From assembly GCA_004001285.1 (NCBI GenBank), contig AP018697.1, positions 496,001 to 560,000 on the forward strand: 64,000 bases of DNA. The letters are read 5' to 3'. A program made the translations under genes and the position numbers. Shown piece after piece: positions 41,079 through 49,964 of this stretch. Position 1 is the stretch's first letter, and every line of letters starts with the position of its first letter. A model generated the notes under the pieces. It ran no database searches and was not told the origin of the DNA. It worked only from the letters and a program-made list of their open reading frames with translations. The stretch is from Arthrobacter sp. MN05-02. GTDB lineage: Bacteria; Actinomycetota; Actinomycetes; Actinomycetales; Micrococcaceae.

Positions 41079-41084
41079 TAGGCT
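41079..41084 (+). promoter_or_regulatory. -10 element for a leaderless PLP-enzyme mRNA
   Basis: TAGGCT lies 6 nt before the ATG at 41091, with no room for a Shine-Dalgarno. Confidence 0.55.
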
Positions 41085-41090
41085 CATGGA

Positions 41091-42278
41091 ATGGCACTCG
41101 AGTTCACGGATCTGGCCCCCGATACCCTCACCGTCGCGGCAGGTCGTCCTCCCCGCGAGCACGACTCGCCCGTCAACCCTCCGATCGTCCTCTCGACGAC
41201 CTACCACGAGACGCGCGCGCCGGAGGCCGGCGACCGCATCTACGCGCGCGGCTCGAACCCCACCTGGGACCCCTTCGAGGAGGCGCTGGGTGCGCTCGAG
41301 GGCGCGGACCTCCCGGCCCTCGTCTTCGGCTCGGGCCTCGGGGCGGCGGCCGCCGCGTTGTCCCTCGTGCCCACCGGGGGAGCCGTCGTCATGCCCCGCC
41401 ATGCCTATGCAGGATCGATCAGCCTCGCCGCGGACCTCGCCGCGCAGGGCCGCTTCGAGCTGCGCACCGTCGATGTCGCCGATACGGCAGCGGTCCTCGC
41501 GCTCCTCGACGCGCTCGCCGGGCGGTTCGACGCCGGACAGGTCATGCTCTGGCTCGAGAGCCCCACGAATCCGATGCTCGAGGTCGCGGAACTGTCCGTC
41601 CTGACGGACGCCGCCCACGCGACCGGCGCCGTCGTTGTGGCGGACAACACCTTCAACACGCCCATCGTCCACCGGCCGCTCGAAGAAGCCGGCGTCGACG
41701 TCGTCCTCCACTCCGTCACCAAGTGGCTGGCCGGCCACTCCGACGTCGTCCTCGGGGCCCTCGTCACCTCGGACGCGGACCTGCGCGCACGGCTCCTGGC
41801 GCACCGCACACTGCACGGCGCCATCGCCGGACCGTTCGAGGTCTGGCTCGCTCTGCGCGGACTGCGCACGCTCGCGCTGCGGATGGAGCGGAGCCAGTCC
41901 ACGGCCGCGTCGCTCGCGCACCGGCTCGCCGACCACCCCGCCGTGCGCCGCGTGCGCTATCCGGGGCTGCCGACGGACCCGGGCCATGAGCGCGCTGCCG
42001 CCCAGTTCAACGGCTTCGGGGGCATCGTCAGCATCGAGCTCGACGACGTCGCCACGGCCGATGCCCTGGTCGCGGCGGTGCGGCTCTGGCTGCCCGCGAC
42101 CTCGCTCGGCGGCGTGGAGTCGCTGGTCGAACGGCGACGGCGCCAGCCCGCCGAACCGGTCACCGTCCCGGAATCGCTCGTGCGCCTGTCCGTCGGCATC
42201 GAGAACCCCGACGACCTGTGGGCGGACCTCGAGCAGGCGCTCCGCCGTGCAGCGGGAGGACGGGACGGCGGCCTCTGA
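41091..42278 (+). CDS. Cys/Met metabolism PLP-dependent enzyme (cystathionine gamma-synthase/lyase family)
   Basis: A 395-residue fold-type I PLP enzyme. The Schiff-base Lys is in HSVTKWLAGHSD, the PLP-phosphate and ring contacts in IYARGSNPTWDP and ADNTFNTPIV, and the C-terminal Cys/Met_Meta_PP signature in LWLPATSLGGVESLVE. Members make or split cystathionine or act on methionine; which reaction this one runs cannot be decided from sequence. Ser in SLGGVES and overall length fit the family. It is divergent from tmk across 92 nt and both appear leaderless. Confidence 0.93.
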   Translation: MALEFTDLAPDTLTVAAGRPPREHDSPVNPPIVLSTTYHETRAPEAGDRIYARGSNPTWDPFEEALGALEGADLPALVFGSGLGAAAAALSLVPTGGAVVMPRHAYAGSISLAADLAAQGRFELRTVDVADTAAVLALLDALAGRFDAGQVMLWLESPTNPMLEVAELSVLTDAAHATGAVVVADNTFNTPIVHRPLEEAGVDVVLHSVTKWLAGHSDVVLGALVTSDADLRARLLAHRTLHGAIAGPFEVWLALRGLRTLALRMERSQSTAASLAHRLADHPAVRRVRYPGLPTDPGHERAAAQFNGFGGIVSIELDDVATADALVAAVRLWLPATSLGGVESLVERRRRQPAEPVTVPESLVRLSVGIENPDDLWADLEQALRRAAGGRDGGL

Positions 42279-42337
42279 CCCTGGAGGGCGCGGGCACGCC
42301 ACCCGCGGTTCCGGTGCACCCCGGACTGCAGGCCAGC

Positions 42338-42343
42338 TAAGCT
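42338..42343 (+). promoter_or_regulatory. -10 element for the leaderless DUF2516 gene
   Basis: TAAGCT ends 6 nt before the GTG at 42350. Confidence 0.55.
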
Positions 42344-42349
42344 GACTCC

Positions 42350-42680
42350 GTGGCTCTCGTATACGGCATCCAGTACTACCTGTACCTCGCGCTCGGTCTC
42401 GTGGCGCTGGGCATCGAGGGTGTGGGCCTTCTCCGACTGCGTGCGGCGTCCCGGCACGTCCTTCGAGGCGGCGTTCAAGCGGACCAAGGGCTTCTGGCTC
42501 GCCCTCACCGGCGGTGCCGTCGTCGTCGGGCTGCTGTCGGCCCTCGCCGGCCGCGGGGGCTTCAACCTCTTCCAGCTGGTCGCCATCGTCGCCGCCTGCG
42601 TCTACCTCGCGGATGTGAAGCCGGCCGTCAGCCAGACCTCCGGCCGCGGCGGCAACAACGGCCCGTACGGTCCCTGGTAG
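42350..42680 (+). CDS. DUF2516 small membrane protein, frame broken near 42419
   Basis: Two or three membrane helices: YGIQYYLYLALGLVALGIE at the start, then FWLALTGGAVVVGLLSALAG and FNLFQLVAIVAACVYLADVK. Between them lies the family block VWAFSDCVRRPGTSFEAAFK. The first 23 residues and the rest lie in different frames. Removing one G from GGG at 42418-42420 makes the family-like GIEVWAFSDC and an about 110-residue protein. Function is unknown; it is widespread in Actinobacteria. Confidence 0.88.
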
Positions 42681-42687
42681 GCCTCCG

Positions 42688-43488
42688 CTAGCCGGGCGCG
42701 ACCGCGCCCCAGGCCACGGTCACCTCACCGAGCCGCCAGCGCGACGCGCCGTCCAGCAGCGGCCATCCGTCGCCCTGCAGCGCACGGCACGCGGCGACCC
42801 ACCGCTGCCGGTTCCCGAACGAAGCGAGCGCTGCGGCATCGAGCCACGCCCTGTCCAGGGCGCGCAGGTAGCCGTGAACGCGTTCGCCCTCGACGTTCCG
42901 GTGGATCAGCGCCTTCGGGAGCCGTTCCGCCACGTCGGAGGGCAGGGCGAACGCGCCGAACCGGAGCGAGATGCTCAGCGACACCGGCCCCGCCGGGTCG
43001 AGGGCGGCCCACGTGGACCGGCGCCCGATCTCGTCGCACGTCCCGTCGACGAACAGCCCGCCCGGCGCCAGTCGCGAGCGCACCTCGTCCCAGTAGGCCG
43101 CGTACTCCTCCTCGCCGTACTGCCGCAGCACGTTGAAGGCACGCACGAGGACGGGCCGCCGCCCGTCGAGCGGCAGTTCGAACCCGCCCTGCCGGAAGGC
43201 CAGGCCCGGGCGGGCGAGGGGTGCCGCCGCCGCCACGCGTGCCGGATCGATCTCGATCCCGACCACCTCGACGTCGTCGCGCACGGCCCGCAGGCGCGTG
43301 AACAGTTCGACGGCGGTGACCGGAGCCGCCCCGTACCCGAGGTCGACGACGAGCGGATCGACCGCACGGCGGAGGCGGTGCGCTTCCGGGCCGGCGAGCC
43401 AGCGGTCCACGCGGCGCAGGCGATTGGGGTTCGTGGTGCCGCGCGTGATGGTCCCGAGGGGCTTCGGGGAACGGGGACGCGGGGGCAC
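42688..43488 (-). CDS. Class I SAM-dependent methyltransferase
   Basis: A 266-residue protein. Motif I is [20 protein letters not shown], motif II is [16 protein letters not shown], and later motifs include [20 protein letters not shown] and [16 protein letters not shown]. It is conserved in Actinobacteria but its substrate is not known to me. Start GTG 43488 follows a TACCCT -10 element by 6 nt. It converges on the DUF2516 gene with 7 nt between stops. Confidence 0.85.
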   Translation of the reverse strand: MPPRPRSPKPLGTITRGTTNPNRLRRVDRWLAGPEAHRLRRAVDPLVVDLGYGAAPVTAVELFTRLRAVRDDVEVVGIEIDPARVAAAAPLARPGLAFRQGGFELPLDGRRPVLVRAFNVLRQYGEEEYAAYWDEVRSRLAPGGLFVDGTCDEIGRRSTWAALDPAGPVSLSISLRFGAFALPSDVAERLPKALIHRNVEGERVHGYLRALDRAWLDAAALASFGNRQRWVAACRALQGDGWPLLDGASRWRLGEVTVAWGAVAPG

Positions 43489-43494
43489 CCGTCA

Positions 43495-43500
43495 AGGGTA
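43495..43500 (-). promoter_or_regulatory. -10 element for the leaderless methyltransferase gene
   Basis: TACCCT (43500-43495, minus strand), 6 nt before the GTG start. Confidence 0.5.
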
Positions 43501-43577
43501 GGACACCCGTTCGACACTCGCGGAACAGGGGTGTCATCCGCATGACCGCCGCAGCGCGATACGGCAGACTAGGACGC

Positions 43578-44331
43578 ATGACCTACACACTGATCCTGCT
43601 GCGCCATGGGCAGAGCGAATGGAACGAGAAGAACCTCTTCACCGGCTGGGTGGACGTGGCCCTGACGGAGAAGGGCCGTGAGGAAGCCACCCGCGGCGGC
43701 CACCTGCTGACCGAGGCCGGGATCCTCCCCGACATCGTCTACACGTCCCGGCAGAAGCGCGCCATCATCACCGCGAACCTCGCGCTCGAGGCTGCCGACC
43801 GCAGCTGGATCGACGTCAAGCGCAACTGGCGCCTCAACGAGCGTCACTACGGCGCGCTGCAGGGCAAGGACAAGGCCCAGACCCTCGCCGAGTACGGCGA
43901 GCAGCAGTTCATGGAGTGGCGCCGGTCCTACGACACCCCGCCGCCGCCCCTCGACGACGCCAGCGAGTACTCGCAGGCGAACGACCCGCGCTACGCGGAC
44001 CTCGGCGGCGACGTCCCCCGCACCGAGTGCCTCAAGGACGTCCTCGAGCGCTTCCTGCCGTACTGGGAGTCCGACATCACGGTGGACATCCGGGCCGGTA
44101 GGACCGTCCTGATCGCCGCACACGGCAATTCGCTGCGCGCCCTCGTGAAGCACCTCGACGGCATCAGCGACAAGGACATCGCCGCGCTGAACATCCCCAC
44201 CGGGATCCCCCTCGTGTACGAGCTCGACGAGGACCTCAAGCCCGTGAAGGCCGGTGGTACCTACCTCGACGCCGATGCCGCAGCCGCAGCCATCGAGGCC
44301 GTGGCGAACCAGGGCAAGCACAAGCCCTGGA
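43578..44331 (+). CDS. gpmA: 2,3-bisphosphoglycerate-dependent phosphoglycerate mutase; normal stop apparently lost
   Basis: A glycolytic enzyme interconverting 3- and 2-phosphoglycerate. The catalytic His is in [18 protein letters not shown], the proton donor Glu in [12 protein letters not shown], and the second His in [14 protein letters not shown] start at ATG 43578; an in-frame ATG at 43542 would add 12 residues. GpmA normally ends right after [11 protein letters not shown]. The written frame instead runs through a strong hairpin and into the end of phoU, to 44447. Removing one G at 44329-44330 would create a TGA and end the protein at GKHKP. The gene order gpm-senX3-regX3 is conserved in Actinobacteria. 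Confidence 0.92.
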
Positions 44332-44335
44332 CAGG

Positions 44336-44369
44336 GACGACGGCGGCCCCCGCGGGGGCCGCCGTCGTC
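44336..44369. terminator. Hairpin terminator between gpmA and phoU
   Basis: A perfect 15-bp GC-rich stem (44336-44350 with 44355-44369) with a 4-nt loop, placed between two converging genes. In the uncorrected frame it is inside gpmA. Confidence 0.85.
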
Positions 44370-44401
44370 GTCGTTCTCTACGGGCCTCCCGGCCCGGTGG
44401 A

Positions 44402-45062
44402 TCAGCTCAGCGGTGCGCTGGGCTGCCATTCGCCCGTGACGAGGTAGGCGACCTTGCGGGCCACCGAGACGCCGTGGTCCGCGAAGCGCTCGTAATAGCG
44501 GCTGGCGAGCGTGACGTCGACGGTCGTGGGCGCGCTCTCGTTCCAGTCCTCCGCGGCAACGGCCTTGAAGACGCTGGCGTGCAGCTCGTTCACGCGGGCG
44601 TTGGCGGTGTTGATCTCGTTGCTCAACTCGAGGTTGCGGGTCTCCAGGAGTTCGGTGACCTTGGCCGCGATCTGCACGTCCAGCTCGGCGAGCTCGTCGA
44701 ACGTGGGGCGGATCCCCTCGGGGATGACGTTCGCGGGGAAGCGCAGCCGGGCGAGTTGCGCCACGTGGCGGGCGAGGTCGCCCATGCGCTCGAGCGACGC
44801 GCTCATCCGCAGGGCACCCACGATCATGCGGAGGTCGGACGCCACCGGCCCCTGGAGTGCGAGGACATCGATCGCCCGCTCGTCGAGGGGAGTTCTGGAG
44901 GAAGTCGATCCGCGCGTCCGCGGCGATGACCTCCTGCGCGAGTTCGGTATCGGCACCCTGGAAAGCGCTGTTGGCCTTCTGGATGGCCTCGGAGACCAGC
45001 TGCGAGATCTCGATCAGCTCCTCGCCGATCTGATGTAGCTCGGCCTGAAAAACCTTGCGCAC
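44402..45062 (-). CDS. phoU: Phosphate signalling protein PhoU, frame broken near 44888
   Basis: About 219 residues after repair. The N-terminal PhoU repeat ([20 protein letters not shown], then [17 protein letters not shown]) and second repeat ([25 protein letters not shown], written here in parts, with the metal-binding E-x-x-D-x-x-x-R helix) are both clear, as is [19 protein letters not shown]. One extra G in GGGG at 44887-44890 separates them; without it the join reads [13 protein letters not shown]. PhoU links phosphate transport to the SenX3-RegX3 system encoded just beyond. Confidence 0.93.
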
Positions 45063-45131
45063 GTGGGCTTCCTTCCCTGGAAGTTCGAATCGACCGTTGT
45101 CACAGTTCCGCCGACGACACTTCCAGCCAGC

Positions 45132-45171
45132 GGTGAACTGTTTCCCCGCTTTCGATGAACGTTAGTTGAAC
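45132..45171. promoter_or_regulatory. PHO-box-like repeats between phoU and senX3
   Basis: TGAAC occurs at 45134, 45156 and 45167, that is at spacings of 22 and 11 nt, always in the same orientation. The first copy is a full GGTGAAC (GTTCACC on the minus strand). Direct GTTCAC repeats with an 11-nt period are the known binding sites of PhoP/RegX3-type regulators in Actinobacteria. They lie ahead of phoU on the minus strand and ahead of senX3 on the plus strand. Confidence 0.6.
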
Positions 45172-45219
45172 CCCCTACCTATTGCCACCGGATCGGCCGG
45201 GACCGCCGAGGGCAGCGCA

Positions 45220-45225
45220 TAAGCT
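45220..45225 (+). promoter_or_regulatory. -10 element for leaderless senX3
   Basis: TAAGCT ends 6 nt before GTG 45232. An in-frame ATG at 45226 touches the hexamer and is too close to be transcribed. Confidence 0.55.
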
Positions 45226-45231
45226 ATGTCC

Positions 45232-46495
45232 GTGGACCCCCTTCTCCTGACGTTCGTGGCCGGGCTGGTAGGCCTCGCCCTCGGCGTGAGCGGCATGGCG
45301 GCGTTCCGTGCGAGCGAGGCGCAGCGGCTCCGGCTCCTCTACGAGGACGAACCCACACTGCCCGACGGCGCCGCGGAGGTCCTCTCGATCATCGGACGCG
45401 CGTACGTCATCGTGGACGCGATCGACGGCGTGGTCCGCGCGAGCCCGGCAGCCTACGCGTTCGGCCTGGTCCGGGGACACACCGTGGTCCACTCGGAGCT
45501 GCTCGACCTCACGGCGCGCGTACGGCGCGACGGCGTGATCGAGCAGCAGCAGCTCGAGTTGCCCCCGCGGGCCGCTCGGGCAGGGCACCATCGTGGTCCA
45601 GGTCCGCGTCGCAGCCCTCGGCGCCGAGTACATCCTGATCCTCGCGGACGACCGCACGGAGATCACGCGCAGCGAGGAGATCCGCAACGACTTCGTCGCG
45701 AACGTCTCGCACGAACTGAAGACGCCGGTGGGTGCCATCTCGCTCCTGGCCGAGGCCATCGACGAGGCCGCCGAGGACGAGATCGCCGTGCGCCGCTTCG
45801 CCCAGCGCATGCACAAGGAGTCCGGGCGCCTGTCCGCGCTGGTCCAGGACATCATCGAGCTCTCCCGGCTGCAGGGCGCCGACGTCGTCCGCCGCGGGAA
45901 GCCGGTGGACATCAACTCGGTGATCGCCGAGGCCGTGGACCGCAACAAGCTGCCGGCCGAGAGCAAGCAGATCGACATCGTGGTCGGCGGCTCCGTGGCG
46001 ACACCGGTGTACGGCGACCGAGAGCTCCTCCTCATGACGGCCTTCCGCAACCTCATCGACAACGCCATCCGCTACTCGCCCGAGGGCACGCGGGTCGGCG
46101 TCGGGGTCCGGGCCCGGGACGGACTCGTCGAGGTGTCGGTCACGGACCAGGGCTCGGGCATCACGCCGGAGGAGCAGGAGCGCATCTTCGAACGGTTCTA
46201 CCGGATCGACGCCGCACGATCACGGCAGACGGGCGGTACGGGCCTGGGCCTCAGCATCGTCAAGCACGTCGTGTCCAACCATGGCGGTGAGGTGACCGTC
46301 TGGTCGCAGGCCGGCCAGGGCAGTACCTTCACGGTCCGCCTGCCGGAGATGGAGGGGGCCCCCGACGACGGGGTCGGCTACGTCGTCCCGGATGGAGCCG
46401 CCGTAACGGCCACCGACCGGGCCGCGCAGGGGACGGACCGGTCGTCAGGGAAGACGGACAGCGCCGCTGTCCATGAGCAGGGAGTCAAGGCTTGA
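45232..46495 (+). CDS. senX3: Sensor histidine kinase SenX3, frame broken near 45564
   Basis: A phosphate-responsive kinase of about 420 residues. There is an N-terminal membrane helix (LLLTFVAGLVGLALGVSGMA), a PAS-like segment (EVLSIIGRAYVIVDAIDGVV), a HisKA domain with the phosphoacceptor in NDFVANVSHELKTPVGAIS, and HATPase_c with the N-box LIDNAIRYSPEG and G-boxes DQGSGI and GGTGLGL. The N- and C-terminal parts are in different frames. Removing one C from CCCCC at 45562-45566 gives LPRGPLGQGTIVVQVRV. I take GTG 45232 as the start because of the -10 at 45220. It overlaps regX3 by 4 nt. Confidence 0.93.
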
Positions 46496-47172
46496 GCCGC
46501 ATTCTGATCGTCGAGGACGAGGAGTCCTTCAGCGACCCGCTGTCCTACCTCCTCGGCAAGGAGGGCTTCGAGGTGTCCGTGGTGGACAACGGCCTCGACG
46601 CCGTGACCGAGTTCGACCGCACCGGCGCGGACCTCGTGCTGCTGGACCTCCAGCTGCCGGGGCTCTCCGGGACGGAGGTGTGCCGCCAGCTGCGCCAGCG
46701 CTCGAGTGTCCCGGTCATCATGCTCACGGCGAAGGACGCCGAGATCGACAAGGTGGTGGGACTGGAGCTCGGCGCCGACGACTACGTGACCAAGCCGTAC
46801 TCGTCCCGGGAACTGGTGGCGCGCGTCCGGGCGGTCCTGCGGCGCCAGGGCGAGCCCGAGGAGCTGATCCCGAACACCATCCAGGCCGGACCGGTCCGGA
46901 TGGACATCGAGCGCCACGTGGTCAGCGTCGACGGTGAACAGGTGGCGTTCCCGCTGAAGGAGTTCGAGCTGCTCGAGATGCTGCTGAGAAACTCCGGCAG
47001 GGTCCTGACGCGCGGCCAGCTCATCGACCGCGTCTGGGGCTCCGACTACGTCGGGGACACCAAGACCCTCGACGTCCACGTCAAGCGGCTGCGCGGGAAG
47101 GTCGAACCCGACCCCTCGAACCCCCGCTACCTCATCACCGTGCGCGGGCTCGGCTACAAGTACGAACCCTGA
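46492..47172 (+). CDS. regX3: Response regulator RegX3 (OmpR family)
   Basis: A 226-residue protein. The receiver domain has acidic EDEES near the N-terminus, the phospho-Asp in ADLVLLDLQLPGLSG and the switch Lys in YVTKPYSSRE; the OmpR-type winged helix has EFELLEMLLRNSGRVLTRGQ and the recognition part VHVKRLRGKVE. It starts at TTG 46492, overlapping the senX3 stop. With SenX3 and PhoU it forms the phosphate-limitation switch. A 19-bp hairpin terminator follows. Confidence 0.96.
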   Translation: MSRILIVEDEESFSDPLSYLLGKEGFEVSVVDNGLDAVTEFDRTGADLVLLDLQLPGLSGTEVCRQLRQRSSVPVIMLTAKDAEIDKVVGLELGADDYVTKPYSSRELVARVRAVLRRQGEPEELIPNTIQAGPVRMDIERHVVSVDGEQVAFPLKEFELLEMLLRNSGRVLTRGQLIDRVWGSDYVGDTKTLDVHVKRLRGKVEPDPSNPRYLITVRGLGYKYEP

Positions 47173-47195
47173 GCAGCCCGCCGATCCCAAGCGGA

Positions 47196-47241
47196 GACGG
47201 GACTGCCCGCCTCCGATCGATGGGAGGCGGGCAGTCCCGTC
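47196..47241. terminator. Hairpin terminator between regX3 and the lipoprotein gene
   Basis: A perfect 19-bp stem (47196-47214 with 47223-47241) and 8-nt loop between converging genes; the longest perfect hairpin I saw in the window. Confidence 0.9.
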
Positions 47242-47265
47242 CGGTGAAGGTGCTGGGAGGAGGGG

Positions 47266-47796
47266 CTAGTGGCTCTCTGCGGCTTCCTCGGTGGCGGCGG
47301 GCTCGCTCGGACGCGGCGTGTAGCCGCCGGGGACGAATTCGCGGTACTCCTCGAGCGTCCCGTCGAGCACGGGCACCTCGAAGGTCGCCTCCTCGCCCTC
47401 GACATCGAAGTCGACGTCGACGAGGGACCCCGGGAGGGCCTCGAGGCTCTCGAGGGTGGCGTCGTCCAGGCTCTCGTCCTCGAACGTGAACTGGCCCTGG
47501 CCCTCGATCGTGACCCTGGTGGAGGCGCCGCCGGCCTGGACGGACAGATCCACCGGGTCGTCGCTCGTGTTGAAGACGGTGCCCACGAGGCGGCCGGTGC
47601 TCTCGTCGTCGCGGCCGACGATCAGGATGTTGCGCAGCAGAACCGGACCGAGATCCTTCACGATGCCGTCCGACGCGGCGTACGGATCGGCCGTCGACTG
47701 GTCCGCGGTGAAGCTGCAGCCGGAGACGCCCAGCATCAGCAGCACGGCGCCGGCAGCAACGGTCTGCTGCGCTCGGTTCTTCGGTGCACAATTCAC
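47266..47796 (-). CDS. Secreted lipoprotein of unknown function
   Basis: A 176-residue protein. A signal peptide ends in the lipobox VSGC (Cys27). The mature part is a beta-rich, acidic domain (ILIVGRDDESTGRLVGTVFN, then TRVTIEGQGQFTFE) followed by a Pro/Glu-rich tail (YTPRPSEPAATEEAAESH). A copper-chaperone- or DUF461-like fold is possible but not provable here. The SD AGGAG is 8 nt before GTG 47796. The ortholog position between regX3 and carD recurs in related actinobacteria. Confidence 0.85.
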   Translation of the reverse strand: MNCAPKNRAQQTVAAGAVLLMLGVSGCSFTADQSTADPYAASDGIVKDLGPVLLRNILIVGRDDESTGRLVGTVFNTSDDPVDLSVQAGGASTRVTIEGQGQFTFEDESLDDATLESLEALPGSLVDVDFDVEGEEATFEVPVLDGTLEEYREFVPGGYTPRPSEPAATEEAAESH

Positions 47797-48020
47797 AGCA
47801 CAAACTCCTGGGGTTCAACAGGTGGGACAGGGACGTAATCCGGTGCGGACCTATGCAACAGACTATCGGCAACGGGATGGAACCGTGGTGTCCGTTTCGA
47901 CGCGCCCACGAGTGGAGGATCACCAAAAGCACTTCACGTCAAGAGGCGAATCATAGCCAGATGGGCTTGTTTCGGCGGCCTGACCTGCGAAAACGCGGGG
48001 TCGGCGTGTCGTTGCCGTGA

Positions 48021-48026
48021 TAAACT
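48021..48026 (+). promoter_or_regulatory. -10-like element upstream of carD
   Basis: TAAACT, 26 nt before the carD ATG; a GGGAAAGGGGAAAG ribosome binding region follows. No clear -35 box is visible. Confidence 0.4.
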
Positions 48027-48052
48027 GACTGGCGGGAAAGGGGAAAGTCCAC

Positions 48053-48535
48053 ATGGTTTTTGAGGTCGGCGAAACGGTTGTCTACCCTCACCACGGCGCA
48101 GCGAAGATCGAAGAGATCAAGATGCGCGTCATCAAGGGCGAAGAGAAGATGTATCTCAAGCTCAAGGTGGCACAGGGTGATCTGACGATAGAAGTACCAG
48201 CAGAAAACGTTGACCTCGTAGGGGTTCGCGACGTGGTGGGCAAGGAAGGGCTCGAGCACGTGTTCGACGTCCTGCGAGCCGAATTCACGGAAGAGCCCAC
48301 CAACTGGTCGCGCCGCTACAAGGCGAACCTCGAGAAGCTCGCCTCGGGCGACGTGATCAAGGTGGCCGAGGTGGTCCGCGACCTCTGGCGCCGCGACCAC
48401 GACCGCGGACTCTCGGCCGGGGAGAAGAGGATGCTCGCCAAAGCGCGCCAGATCCTGATCTCCGAACTCGCACTCGCGGAGAAGACCGACGAAGAGAAGG
48501 CGGCAAGCGTTCTCGACGAGGTCCTCGCCTCCTAG
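48053..48535 (+). CDS. carD: CarD-family transcription regulator
   Basis: A 160-residue RNA-polymerase-binding protein. The N-terminal Tudor-like RNAP-interaction domain ([20 protein letters not shown]) and helical DNA-binding domain ([40 protein letters not shown]) are both complete, including the Trp that wedges the open promoter bubble. CarD stabilises open complexes at rRNA and many other promoters and is essential in mycobacteria. It is followed by an intrinsic terminator with a T tract. Confidence 0.97.
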   Translation: MVFEVGETVVYPHHGAAKIEEIKMRVIKGEEKMYLKLKVAQGDLTIEVPAENVDLVGVRDVVGKEGLEHVFDVLRAEFTEEPTNWSRRYKANLEKLASGDVIKVAEVVRDLWRRDHDRGLSAGEKRMLAKARQILISELALAEKTDEEKAASVLDEVLAS

Positions 48536-48553
48536 GAGTCGGACCGCACGGGA

Positions 48554-48581
48554 AGAGGGACCTCCGGGTCCCTCTTTTTTT
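48554..48581 (+). terminator. Intrinsic terminator after carD
   Basis: A perfect 9-bp stem (48554-48562 with 48567-48575), UCCG tetraloop, then a run of T. This is the only textbook hairpin-plus-T terminator I saw in the window. Confidence 0.93.
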
Positions 48582-48593
48582 GTTGCGCTGTCA

Positions 48594-48599
48594 TAGGGT
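48594..48599 (+). promoter_or_regulatory. -10 element for leaderless ispD
   Basis: TAGGGT lies 6 nt before GTG 48606, with the carD terminator just upstream, so ispD needs its own promoter. Confidence 0.55.
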
Positions 48600-48605
48600 G
48601 ACGGA

Positions 48606-49424
48606 GTGTCCGAGAACAACGTGCCACCTGCCGCCGGCGCCTCGACGGGCGTCGTCGTGGTGGCCGCCGGTTCGGGCCGGCGCCTCGGGCAGGGTATCCC
48701 GAAGGCCCGCGTCCTCTGCGGGGGCCGCACCCTGTTGGAGCATTCCCTGGAAGCGGTCGTGGCGTCGGGGGTCGCGGCGGTCGTCGTGGTGGTCCTGCCC
48801 GCCGGCGACACGGTGCTGTCGGACGTCGTGGCGAGCGCACAGCAGGCTTCCGGAGACTCCGGGCCGCGCATCTCGGCCGTGACCGGCGGTGCCACACGGA
48901 CGGCGTCCGTGCGCGCAGGGCTCGATGCCCTGCCGCCGTCGGTCGGCGTCGTCCTGATCCATGACGCGGCCCGTGCCCTGGCGCCGCCCGCGGTCTTCCA
49001 GCGGGTCGCCGCAGCCGTCGGATCCGGCGCACCGGCGGTGATCCCGGTACTGCCCGTGGTGGACACGGTGAAGACGGTGGAGGGCGACGTCGTCACCGCG
49101 ACACCGGATCGCGCTACCCTGCGCGCCGTGCAGACCCCGCAGGGCTTTGCCGCCGCCCGACTGCGCGCGGCCCATGCCGGTGCCTCTGCGGGCGACCCCG
49201 GGGTGACCGACGACGCAATGCTGATGGAGGCGGAGGGCACCACGGTGCGAGTCGTCGACGGCGACGCCCTCGCCTTCAAGGTCACCACGCCCCTCGACCT
49301 CGTGGTCGCCGAGGCGGTGCTCGCACAGCGCACCGTGGTGCTGCCGGTGGCCGACCCCGGACGCACTCCCAGCCCTGCCCCACCGACCGCCGAGCAGCAC
49401 AGGAGCGCACGTGTACCCGAGTGA
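48606..49424 (+). CDS. ispD: 2-C-methyl-D-erythritol 4-phosphate cytidylyltransferase
   Basis: Third step of the MEP isoprenoid route: MEP plus CTP to CDP-ME. The 272-residue chain has the nucleotide-binding loop [18 protein letters not shown], and the family residues in [30 protein letters not shown] and [14 protein letters not shown] with TDDAMLMEA. The C-terminal 30 residues are an extension. It overlaps ispF by 14 nt, as in many actinobacteria where the two genes pair. Confidence 0.95.
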   Translation: MSENNVPPAAGASTGVVVVAAGSGRRLGQGIPKARVLCGGRTLLEHSLEAVVASGVAAVVVVVLPAGDTVLSDVVASAQQASGDSGPRISAVTGGATRTASVRAGLDALPPSVGVVLIHDAARALAPPAVFQRVAAAVGSGAPAVIPVLPVVDTVKTVEGDVVTATPDRATLRAVQTPQGFAAARLRAAHAGASAGDPGVTDDAMLMEAEGTTVRVVDGDALAFKVTTPLDLVVAEAVLAQRTVVLPVADPGRTPSPAPPTAEQHRSARVPE

Positions 49425-49938
49425 GCACGACCATCTTCCCCGTACCGGGATCGGCGTCGACGTCCATGCCTTCGCATCCGACGACGCCCCGCTGTGGCTC
49501 GCCGGCCTGCTCTGGGAGGGGGAACGGGGGCTGTCGGGTCATTCCGACGGCGACGCCGTCGCCCACGCGGCAGCCGACGCGCTGTTCTCCGCGGCAGGCG
49601 TGGGGGACCTCGGGACCCACTTCGGCACGGATCGCCCGGAGTACGCCGGCGCCTCGGGATCGACCCTGCTGTCCGCAGCCGCGGGAATCGTGAGGGAGGC
49701 GGGCTTCGACATCGGCAACATCGCGGTGCAGCTCATCGGCAACCGGCCGAAGTTCTCCCCCCGCCGGGCAGAGGCGGAGGCGGCGCTGTCGGCTGCCGCG
49801 CAGGCACCGGTCAGCATCTCGGCCACCACCACCGACGGTCTGGGCCTGACCGGCAGGGGAGAGGGCATCGCTGCCATCGCGACCGCCGTCGTCGTGCGTT
49901 CCGCACCCCGCCCCACGCCGGCGGTACCGGCAGGCTGA
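49411..49938 (+). CDS. ispF: 2-C-methyl-D-erythritol 2,4-cyclodiphosphate synthase
   Basis: A 175-residue trimeric enzyme of the MEP route. The metal ligands are in GIGVDVHAF (Asp, His) and the second His in [19 protein letters not shown]; the family block [12 protein letters not shown] and C-terminal [19 protein letters not shown] are present. GTG 49411 lies inside the ispD end. Confidence 0.96.
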   Translation: MYPSEHDHLPRTGIGVDVHAFASDDAPLWLAGLLWEGERGLSGHSDGDAVAHAAADALFSAAGVGDLGTHFGTDRPEYAGASGSTLLSAAAGIVREAGFDIGNIAVQLIGNRPKFSPRRAEAEAALSAAAQAPVSISATTTDGLGLTGRGEGIAAIATAVVVRSAPRPTPAVPAG

Positions 49939-49952
49939 CCGCCCCCGCCGGG

Positions 49953-49958
49953 TAATCT
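49953..49958 (+). promoter_or_regulatory. -10 element for leaderless cysS
   Basis: TAATCT ends 6 nt before the GTG at 49965. Confidence 0.55.
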
Positions 49959-49964
49959 GGACCG

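Noticed and set aside
47863..47869. CCGATAG on the minus strand upstream of the lipoprotein gene
   Set aside because: The -10 half is perfect but the -35 position has no CTWAC-like sequence and the gene is not flagellar; taken as coincidence.
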